Below are positions 6,654-11,961 of a DNA stretch of 12,871 nt, piece after piece. The number at the start of each line of letters is the position of its first letter. Position 1 is the stretch's first letter. Made by a program: the position numbers and the translations under genes. This DNA comes from Pyrolobus sp964613695 (GTDB taxonomy: Archaea > Thermoproteota > Thermoprotei_A > Sulfolobales > Pyrodictiaceae): positions 1 through 12,871 of the forward strand of contig CAZTIR010000037.1 of assembly GCA_964613695.1 (NCBI GenBank), given 5' to 3'. The notes under the pieces are model-generated. The model saw only the letters and a program-made list of their open reading frames with translations, did no database searches and was not told the DNA's origin.

Positions 6654-8066
6654 GTGAGCAGCCTCCCTGACGTCGTCAGGGAATGTGTAGCTGGCGAGGT
6701 TATAGCAGCTTATAAGCCTCGCAGTGTGTCAAGCGTGTACGTCATCTGCGAGCCGCCGTGTGAGCAGAAGTGCGGCGGTGTGAACATCGTCACAGAGGAG
6801 GAGTTCTTGGGTGATGTGCAGGCTGCCACCCTTGGCGAGATTGTGGCTTCAACGCTTCTAGCGCCACCCGAGATGCTCTATGGCGATGAGAGTCTCGTAG
6901 AGGAGGCTATGACAACGTACCACTATCGCGTGCTGCTCGAGGAGCATAAGAGGCTTAGGAAGATGCTAGGCCGCCTCTCAGAGCGAGCTATAGTCTCGGT
7001 CGTCTACCACCTCTTCGCGAGAGCATCTCGAATACAACGCTTCTACCCCTGGGCTGGGCACGGTCTGGTGGAGGCGCTCGCCAAGGAGCCTCGTAAGCTC
7101 GTTGCTCTCTCGGCCCGCATCCTCGAGGAGGCTGGTTGCAAGCCTCAGGGCACGGTCGCGGGGCTATGCACCTCCTCGAGCATCTCGAGGAGGGGGTGGA
7201 AGCTAAGCACTGCGAGACTTACTAGGCTATGGCCTCTTGTGAGGCCCGGGGGCTCCGACCACCCCCTCCTAAAAGACCCCCTGTTGCTCGTGAGGCTCGA
7301 CAAGGCTAGGCTCCGGACAAAGCTCATGAGGTTCGAGGATCAGGCGTACAGGGTGGCTAGCATAGCGAGAGCCCTCGAGACGATAAGGAGGGGTATAGGG
7401 GGGACGGTCACGATACACTACTCGCGCTTTAAGAGCATTATAGTGAAGCGCTACCTAACCCCCGCCACCGCCAAGTGGATTATAGCTGCGGGTGCAGCCC
7501 TCCCCATATACCCCTATAGGCTTACGCCGCGCTCGAGGCTCGAGGCCGAGTATATAGCAGTCTCCTCGATGCTAGACCTAGGCCTCCCGGTGCCACAGCC
7601 TATACTGGTAGACCCTCGCGGCCTGAAAGCGGCTTACGAGTACATCGAGGGCACGCCCCTCCACCAGATAATCTCGAAGGATCCGGTGCCGCCCGCCATG
7701 GCTAGTGCTGGTGCACTACTAGCCGAGGTTCATAAGAAGGGATGGGTAGTGGGCGATGCTAATCCATCAAACTTCATAGTCGGGCGCGAGAGGGTATACC
7801 TGGTTGACCTCGAGCAGGCCATGCAGGCGAGTAGCCTACGGTATAGGGCGTGGGATCTCGCCGTGCTCGTCTATTATAGCTTCCTTTTCAACCCCCGCGA
7901 GCCGGGGAAGAGGGCTGCGATGGTTGCACGCGCTTACATAGAGGCGGGTGGCGAGCGAGACGTTGTAAAGGAGGCCGCTAAGACAGTCTACACGGTGCCC
8001 TTCGTGGCCATAGCCCCGGTCACGGTACTTGATAAGGCTAGGAAAGCTCTGCTGCACTCGGTCTAG
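6654..8066 (+). CDS. RIO/Bud32-like kinase with an unassigned N-terminal region
   Basis: This 470-residue protein has a C-terminal half resembling small archaeal RIO/Bud32-type kinases (COG2112-like). A candidate ATP lysine is in I-I-V-K265-R. A conserved acidic residue lies in R-L-E-A-E-Y (about 297-299). The catalytic loop is G-D368-A-N-P-S-N373, and the metal-binding DFG equivalent is D385-L-E. The first 230 residues are not clearly recognisable. They include C32-x3-C36-x3-C40 and a helical stretch (T-L-G-E-I-V-A-S-x-L-L-A-P-P-E-M-L-Y-G) faintly reminiscent of a degenerate nucleotidyltransferase, but with no GSxxD motif. GTG 6654 begins 1 nt after the cytidylyltransferase stop with a G6 Shine-Dalgarno 7 nt upstream. 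The coupling suggests a role in making or regulating DIP. Protein kinase or small-molecule (inositol) kinase activity cannot be decided. Confidence 0.75.
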   Translation: MSSLPDVVRECVAGEVIAAYKPRSVSSVYVICEPPCEQKCGGVNIVTEEEFLGDVQAATLGEIVASTLLAPPEMLYGDESLVEEAMTTYHYRVLLEEHKRLRKMLGRLSERAIVSVVYHLFARASRIQRFYPWAGHGLVEALAKEPRKLVALSARILEEAGCKPQGTVAGLCTSSSISRRGWKLSTARLTRLWPLVRPGGSDHPLLKDPLLLVRLDKARLRTKLMRFEDQAYRVASIARALETIRRGIGGTVTIHYSRFKSIIVKRYLTPATAKWIIAAGAALPIYPYRLTPRSRLEAEYIAVSSMLDLGLPVPQPILVDPRGLKAAYEYIEGTPLHQIISKDPVPPAMASAGALLAEVHKKGWVVGDANPSNFIVGRERVYLVDLEQAMQASSLRYRAWDLAVLVYYSFLFNPREPGKRAAMVARAYIEAGGERDVVKEAAKTVYTVPFVAIAPVTVLDKARKALLHSV

Positions 8067-8521
8067 GCGTCGGGCCTCGGCTTCTCGTAGACCGGTCTAC
8101 CCATGCGGGTGGGCGGGGCTAGCCAGTCGATAACCTCCTGTGGATTATCCCACTCGACTATGAAGGTTATGGGGCCCATGGGGGCCTCGGCGTCCATATC
8201 CACGAAGGAGACGTGGCCTACGAGCGCCACTTGCTTATTCAGCTTGAAGACAAGGAAGGTCTTATCCACGCCGCGTTGGAGGTAGCGGCGCGCCGCGTCC
8301 AGGATCCTATCCTGGCGTAGCAATTGGTGCAGCTTCTCCAGGCTTCTCAGCGAATCCGCCTCCGCGACGAGGAGCTTATACTCGCCATACTCCTCTATCC
8401 TCACCCGATCCGGTGTAAACACGTTCAACACGGCCTGCTTTACCTTCTCGACGTCCTCGGTGGGCCTTATCTCGGCCTCCACTCTCACTCTTGGCATCCT
8501 AGCGCCCGGTATGCTTTCCAC
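8063..8521 (-). CDS. UPF0201 family protein (COG1325, putative RNA-associated)
   Basis: This is an archaeal UPF0201 (COG1325) protein, once predicted to be exosome-associated; its biochemical role is not established. The family opening V-R-V-E-A-E-I-R-P-T-E-D-x-E-K-V-K-x-A-V is clear. It is followed by a helix-rich middle and the conserved C-terminal G-P-I-T-F-I-V-E-W segment. GTG 8521 has GGGGTGA 3 nt upstream and gives 152 residues. ATG 8497 would give the more usual opening M-P-R-V-R-V-E-A-E and is a serious alternative. The gene overlaps the end of the UPF0200 gene by 37 bp (13 bp with the later start). This is the pairing seen in other archaea, where the two can be fused. Its stop shares a CTAG with the facing kinase gene. 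Confidence 0.88.
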   Translation of the reverse strand: MESIPGARMPRVRVEAEIRPTEDVEKVKQAVLNVFTPDRVRIEEYGEYKLLVAEADSLRSLEKLHQLLRQDRILDAARRYLQRGVDKTFLVFKLNKQVALVGHVSFVDMDAEAPMGPITFIVEWDNPQEVIDWLAPPTRMGRPVYEKPRPDA

Positions 8522-9081
8522 GTTTCACCCCTTATCACGGCTTCTAGCAGGCTACGTGCAAGCCTCCTAGCCTCATCTATACTCACACCCTCGTTGACGA
8601 GCATGTAGTCGGCTAACGCTATCACGCTACCCAGGCCGAACCCTAGTTCCATAGAGTCTCTCGCCACGAACTCCTCCCAGCTTCTCGGATCGCCTGGACG
8701 CCCGCGTGCACGCAGCCGCTCGAACCGCGTCTTGGGGGAAGCATGGACAGCCACTATCACCACGGGCGCGTAGCTCCTGAAAACCTCCACCTCCTCTAAG
8801 CTCCTAACACCGTCTACTAGAACCACCTCCGCGCGCGGCCCCTCCTTAATCTCCTCCAGGACCCTCTCTGCTATAACCCGGGGGCCGTAGAGCTGCCTAA
8901 GCTCCCTGGCAACGCGGTTTAGGTTGGAGGGCGTGGGCTCCAACCCCCTCCTCCTAACCTCGCGTCTAACAACATCCCCCAGCGTGTAGACGGGTATCCC
9001 CATCTCGCGCGCGGTTTGCGACACCAGGCTCTTACCGGATCCAGGCATGCCAGCCACGAGGATTAGCTTACGTGGCCTCAA
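8485..9081 (-). CDS. UPF0200 family P-loop nucleotide kinase-like protein
   Basis: This is an archaeal UPF0200 protein, a P-loop NTPase related to nucleoside-monophosphate and dephospho-CoA kinases (COG0237), with no settled substrate. Walker A is G11-M-P-G-S-G-K-S18. A D-G-V-R-S motif (V-L-V-D-G-V-R-S-L-E-E-V) corresponds to the Walker B/NMP-binding region. The LID-like R-x-R-A-R-G-R-P-G-D-P-R-S-W-E-E-F and the E-L-G-F-G-L-G-S-V-I-A-L-A-D segments are family hallmarks. The product is 198 residues, full length. The start is TTG 9081, directly preceded by a GGGATGAG purine stretch. A TATA element at 9113-9120, shared with the divergent metallophosphoesterase, lies about 35 bp upstream. It is cotranscribed with, and overlaps, UPF0201. 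Confidence 0.88.
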   Translation of the reverse strand: MRPRKLILVAGMPGSGKSLVSQTAREMGIPVYTLGDVVRREVRRRGLEPTPSNLNRVARELRQLYGPRVIAERVLEEIKEGPRAEVVLVDGVRSLEEVEVFRSYAPVVIVAVHASPKTRFERLRARGRPGDPRSWEEFVARDSMELGFGLGSVIALADYMLVNEGVSIDEARRLARSLLEAVIRGETWKAYRALGCQE

Positions 9082-9112
9082 CTCATCCCATGAGGCTTCC
9101 AGACGCCGCTCA

Positions 9113-9120
9113 GAAATATA
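9113..9120. promoter_or_regulatory. TATA box between UPF0200 and metallophosphoesterase genes
   Basis: GAAATATA is the clearest A/T element between these divergent genes. Rightwards it predicts transcription near 9142, giving a leader of about 20 nt that contains GGTGGAG before ATG 9161. Leftwards (CTATATTTC) it predicts a start near 9090, about 9 nt before TTG 9081. A weaker AGTTTATCC at 9126-9134 could instead give a leaderless start at 9161. Confidence 0.5.
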
Positions 9121-9160
9121 GATGCAGTTTATCCCGGGCAGACAGCCTGGTGGAGATTCG

Positions 9161-9688
9161 ATGCTAGTCGGTGTGATGAGCGACTCCCACGACTATATCA
9201 GGGGTGTGAGGCTAGCCGCCCAGCTCTTCAAGGAGCATGGCGTGGAGCTTGTAATACACCTCGGGGATATAGTGGCGCCTTTCACTCTACGCGCTCTCCG
9301 CGAGGCGGGCGTCAGGGACGCGATAATACTCCTGGGTAATAATGATGGCGAGAAGCGTATGCTCGCGCGTACAGCAGAGAGGCTGGGGTTCAAGCTCTAC
9401 GAGCCACCTGTGGTGCTTGAGCTCGACGGCCGCAGAGTGTTTGCGATGCATGGAGTAGGCTCTGAGGATGAGACCCTGAGGGTCGTTAGGGCTGTCGCGG
9501 GGAGCGTGGATATAGTACTCTATGGCCATACTCACGTAGCGAGGCTGGAGAGGGTTGGTGCGGCTCTCATACTCAACCCGGGTGAGGCCTGCGGCTGCTT
9601 AACCGGGAAGATGACCGCAGCGATACTAGACACTAGGAGTATGACGGCGACGCACCACGAGCTTGGCCTCAGGGAGGACCATCTATAA
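9161..9688 (+). CDS. YfcE/MJ0936-type metallophosphoesterase
   Basis: This is a compact calcineurin-like phosphodiesterase of the YfcE/MJ0936 group. These two-metal enzymes act on model phosphodiesters, and the natural substrate is uncertain. All five metal-binding motifs are present: D8-S-H10, G-D36, G-N60-N-D, M-H97-G and G-H123-T-H125. The product is 175 residues, close to the family norm. ATG 9161 is chosen over ATG 9122 because GGTGGAG lies about 5 nt upstream and the 13 extra residues of the longer form are not conserved-looking. Another in-family oddity is the C-G-C pair at 144-146 in the C-terminal strand region. The stop codon TAA is part of a CTATAA that may be the TATA box for the next operon. 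Confidence 0.9.
   Translation: MLVGVMSDSHDYIRGVRLAAQLFKEHGVELVIHLGDIVAPFTLRALREAGVRDAIILLGNNDGEKRMLARTAERLGFKLYEPPVVLELDGRRVFAMHGVGSEDETLRVVRAVAGSVDIVLYGHTHVARLERVGAALILNPGEACGCLTGKMTAAILDTRSMTATHHELGLREDHL
9683..9688 (+). promoter_or_regulatory. Possible TATA box overlapping the metallophosphoesterase stop codon
   Basis: CTATAA spans the last leucine codon and the TAA stop. It lies 43-48 nt upstream of TTG 9731, predicting an mRNA leader of about 20 nt for the small-protein/DHH pair. This is a spacing-based inference. Confidence 0.35.
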
Positions 9689-9730
9689 CCGCCTCTCACA
9701 TTACTCGCCCCGAGCTTGGGTGGATTGGGG

Positions 9731-9928
9731 TTGAGTAGGAAGATACGCTGGATGAGGAGGCTTGAACGGCACCTAAAGAAGCACCCCAACGACAAGGTTG
9801 CCCGCGAGATATTAGAGGCTTTGAAGGAGGGTAGGTACGAGTGGCGAGGCAAGAGCCTCCACATAATACCGAAAGAGGTATGGGAGCGGATGAAGCAGGC
9901 TGGCGGGGGGCAGGGCGGAGGCCAGTAG
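9731..9928 (+). CDS. Small basic protein upstream of a DHH gene, function unknown
   Basis: This is a 65-residue, strongly basic protein that I do not recognise. It has one amphipathic Arg/Lys-rich helix (K-I-R-W-M-R-R-L-E-R-H-L-K-K-H-P, residues about 4-19), a second helix (K-V-A-R-E-I-L-E-A-L-K-E-G), and a short segment Y-E-W-R-G-K-S-L-H-I-I-P. The end is Gly/Gln-rich. The composition suggests binding to RNA, DNA or the ribosome. The motif H-L-x-K-H-x-x-D-x-x-A-R faintly recalls ribosomal protein uS15, but the protein is less than half that size. The start at TTG 9731 is preceded by GGGTGG with a 7-nt spacer; TTG 9716 and TTG 9725 are in-frame alternatives. Its TAG stop overlaps the next gene's GTG by one base, so the two are coupled. 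Confidence 0.65.
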   Translation: MSRKIRWMRRLERHLKKHPNDKVAREILEALKEGRYEWRGKSLHIIPKEVWERMKQAGGGQGGGQ

Positions 9929-10890
9929 TGTTGAAGGGGATTAGCCTCGAGAAGGCTAGACGCCTTTACATCATCTTTCACGGCGACCTGGACGGGATTA
10001 TAGGCGCTGCGCTTCTCGCACGATGGGCCGAGTCGAGGGGCTCGCGTTGGGAGCTACACCATTCTACGGTCAGAGCGTTGCCTAGGGTAGTTAGGAGCGT
10101 GGCGAATCGCGCGAGATCCATGCTTGGCAGGCCTGGCGTCGCTCTAGTAGACCTCGCGATACAATCAGTCTCTGACGCGATCCTCTACTCTAGATACCTG
10201 CGCGGCATGCCAGCAGCCTGGTTCGATCATCATCCGTGGCCCGAGGGTGCTGCCGAGAGGCTACTAGAGGCTGGTGTAGAGGTCTACCACTACCGTGACA
10301 TGGTGTCTGCGGAGCTTGTTGCGAGAGCCTTGGGGCTAAGCGACGAGTATAGCGTCAAGCTGGTGGAGGTGGCGAAGGCGGATGACACCTGTGAGCCTGG
10401 CGACAGCGTGGCGGATAGGTGGAGGATCGTTCTCCGCTCGCTCCGGGACCCGCGTAAGGCTGTCGAGGCTTTCATACGCGGCGAGCTTTGGCCCGAGTGG
10501 GCTGAGAAGCTGTACTCGGAGACCGCTCCACGCTATCTCGAAGAGGCTGAGCGTAGTGCCTCCAGGCTCCACGTCTACGAGCATGACGGTAGGAGGGTGG
10601 CTGTTATACTCATGGAGCCCGGTGTGGACGTCTGCACAGTCCAGAAGCTCTTGTGGAGCAGGGGCTGGGACCCGGAGAGGGTCGATGTCGAGATATACGT
10701 CTACCCCCGCGCTCTTAGCCTGAGGAGTGTGAGGGTAGACGTCTCGTGTATTGCTAAGAAGCTGGGCGGTGGGGGCCACAAGAGGGCTGCTGGGGCGCCA
10801 CGCCCCTCCCAGTCTATGGGGGAGGCTCAGCTCGCAAGGCTCGTAGCCAACCTTGTGGGTGAGTGCGTGGAGGGGGACACTAGACAATAG
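9928..10890 (+). CDS. DHH/DHHA1 phosphoesterase (archaeal RecJ/NrnA-like)
   Basis: This is a second DHH-superfamily metal-dependent phosphoesterase, 320 residues, distinct from the one at 3642. The motifs are H18-G-D20-L-D22-G-I-I-G-A-A (I), V-D75-L-A (II), F-D100-H-H (III), A-D152-D-T (IV), and the DHHA1 loop G-G-G-G-H-K-R-A-A-G at 280-289. Family members cleave single-stranded or oligo-nucleotides or dephosphorylate small nucleotides, and the substrate is not determinable here. GTG 9928 shares its first base with the upstream TAG stop and has GGCGGAGG 6 nt upstream; TTG 9931 is possible. Pairing with a basic small protein may indicate an RNA-related role. Transcription probably ends before the new TATA box at 10890. 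Confidence 0.87.
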   Translation: MLKGISLEKARRLYIIFHGDLDGIIGAALLARWAESRGSRWELHHSTVRALPRVVRSVANRARSMLGRPGVALVDLAIQSVSDAILYSRYLRGMPAAWFDHHPWPEGAAERLLEAGVEVYHYRDMVSAELVARALGLSDEYSVKLVEVAKADDTCEPGDSVADRWRIVLRSLRDPRKAVEAFIRGELWPEWAEKLYSETAPRYLEEAERSASRLHVYEHDGRRVAVILMEPGVDVCTVQKLLWSRGWDPERVDVEIYVYPRALSLRSVRVDVSCIAKKLGGGGHKRAAGAPRPSQSMGEAQLARLVANLVGECVEGDTRQ

Positions 10891-10897
10891 ATATATT
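10890..10897 (+). promoter_or_regulatory. TATA box upstream of the 83-residue gene
   Basis: GATATATTA begins at the last base of the DHH stop codon region and is the most canonical TATA-like element in this part of the window. It predicts transcription near 10918-10922, about 15 nt before GTG 10935, with GGTGTGG serving as the ribosome site. Confidence 0.6.
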
Positions 10898-10934
10898 ATG
10901 GGTTTCGCGCGCTTAGCGGCTTCGGTGTGGCGGC

Positions 10935-11186
10935 GTGAGTGACTATCTAAAAGAGCTGAGGGATATCCTCCGCGAGAAGCTCAACCGGGATGACATCAAG
11001 ATAATCGTGATCGGCTCGACCATGAAGATAACGAAGAACGGGGAGACTTTGATGACGTTGCAGGATAAGGGGCAGATAGTGGAGCTAAGCTTCCGCGGCA
11101 ACAAGTACACCTATGACAAGTGGTACACGAAGCCCGTGCACCTAGCCCAGACGATACTCAACGTCTTCCAGTACCAGAACTTGTGA
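10935..11186 (+). CDS. Hypothetical protein, 83 residues
   Basis: I do not recognise this protein. It has an N-terminal charged helix (residues 3-16), then what look like four or five short beta strands (K-I-I-V-I-G, M-K-I-T-K, E-T-L-M-T-L, I-V-E-L-S-F, K-Y-T-Y-D), a conserved-looking Y-D-K-W-Y-T-K-P turn, and a final helix. It has no cysteine, signal peptide or membrane segment, so it is probably a small soluble alpha/beta protein. GTG 10935 follows GGTGTGG by about 5 nt, and a strong TATA box lies 38-45 bp upstream. It is followed by a T-rich inverted-repeat region, so it may be a single-gene transcript. It uses more AAG, ATA and ATG codons than its Arg-rich neighbours. Confidence 0.7.
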   Translation: MSDYLKELRDILREKLNRDDIKIIVIGSTMKITKNGETLMTLQDKGQIVELSFRGNKYTYDKWYTKPVHLAQTILNVFQYQNL

Positions 11187-11214
11187 AGGGACGGCAGGGG
11201 CTGAGGCAATAGCC

Positions 11215-11253
11215 CTCGAGAGTTGTTTTGTTAACCCACTCTCGCTTAGAGAG
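11215..11253 (+). other. Overlapping inverted repeats with T-rich loop before the NuoB-like gene
   Basis: CGAGAGT (11217-11223) pairs perfectly with ACTCTCG (11238-11244) around a 14-nt loop that contains TTTTGTTAAC. The second arm can instead form CTCTC (11239-11243) with GAGAG (11249-11253) around a 5-nt loop. The T-rich loop could be a TATA box for the downstream gene, or the repeats could end the upstream transcript. The pairing is directly visible; the function is inferred. Confidence 0.4.
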
Positions 11254-11267
11254 GCAGGGTTTGAACA

Positions 11268-11915
11268 GTGTTCAAGGTAGTCGCACTCATCGGCAGGCTG
11301 GAGGAGTCGGCGCGCAAGGCTGCCAAGTGGCTGGTAGAGAGGAAGCCTATACGCACGCTACGCGACTGGGGGACTGCCTTCAGCCTCTGGCCGGTTCACC
11401 TCACGACGAGCTGCTGTGGTGCCGAGTTCGCCGCTGTCTCGAACCCGAGGTATGATGCTGAGAGGTACGGGTTCCTGCCCTTCCTCTCGCCGCGTAACAC
11501 CAACCTGCTGCTAGTCGAGGGCACGTTAACCATCAAGATGGCCAGGGCGGCGAGGATAGTCTGGGAGCAGATGCCGTGGCCGAAGTTCGCTATAGCTATG
11601 GGGGCTTGCGCCCTCTCCGGGGGCATCTTCTACAATAGCTATAACATCGTGCCTGCGTGGAAGGTGGTCCCGATAGACGTCTATATACCAGGGTGCCCGC
11701 CGCGCCCCGAGGCGGTTGCACGCGCAATCATCAGGCTGCAGGAGAAGGTGAGGAGGGGCGAGTATGAGCCACGCGACGTCGAGGACAAGAAGTTTATCGA
11801 GGAGCTGATGGCGCCGGCCCTCGAGGAGCTCAAGAAGAACCAGCCTATGGCCATATTCGAGGCTTTTGGAGTAGCTTCTAGGCCGCCCAGGCCCCCGAGG
11901 AGGGTTGAGGGCTAA
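11268..11915 (+). CDS. NuoB-like [4Fe-4S] subunit of a complex I-related oxidoreductase
   Basis: This is a homologue of complex I subunit NuoB (NuoB/MbxJ/Mbh-small-subunit superfamily), which carries the terminal N2 iron-sulfur cluster between the peripheral and membrane arms. All four N2 ligands are present: the adjacent C49-C50 in T-T-S-C-C-G-A-E, C114 in M-G-A-C-A-L-S-G-G, and C143 in I-P-G-C-P-P-R-P-E-A. The motif E-G-T-L-T-I-K at 85-90 is also conserved. The protein (215 residues) has a charged C-terminal extension of about 55 residues. GTG 11268 is fixed by an in-frame TGA at 11262. No other complex I or hydrogenase subunit gene lies in the window. NADH, sulfane reductase (Mbx-like) and other electron partners are all open. 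Confidence 0.86.
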   Translation: MFKVVALIGRLEESARKAAKWLVERKPIRTLRDWGTAFSLWPVHLTTSCCGAEFAAVSNPRYDAERYGFLPFLSPRNTNLLLVEGTLTIKMARAARIVWEQMPWPKFAIAMGACALSGGIFYNSYNIVPAWKVVPIDVYIPGCPPRPEAVARAIIRLQEKVRRGEYEPRDVEDKKFIEELMAPALEELKKNQPMAIFEAFGVASRPPRPPRRVEG

Positions 11916-11938
11916 ACCCCCGTAGACGCCCTGAGCAT

Positions 11939-11945
11939 CTTTTAG
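11939..11945 (+). promoter_or_regulatory. TATA-like box before the radical SAM gene
   Basis: CTTTTAG lies 17-23 bp upstream of ATG 11962, a spacing compatible with a leaderless mRNA, and no ribosome site precedes that ATG. This suggests the radical SAM gene is transcribed separately from the NuoB-like gene. Confidence 0.4.
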
Positions 11946-11961
11946 AGGCGTGTAGGGCCTC

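Noticed and set aside
9731..9928. Calling the small basic protein ribosomal protein uS15
   Set aside because: Only a short helix resembles it. Archaeal uS15 is about 150 residues and this is 65, so I left the function unassigned.
10336..10887. Antisense open frame (183 codons) inside the second DHH gene
   Set aside because: The sense strand has all DHH/DHHA1 motifs. The antisense product shows no domain, and I see no promoter or ribosome site for it.
10935..11186. Calling the 83-residue protein Pcc1 (KEOPS subunit) because it follows a DHH gene
   Set aside because: It lacks the Pcc1 pattern and its strand order and composition do not match.
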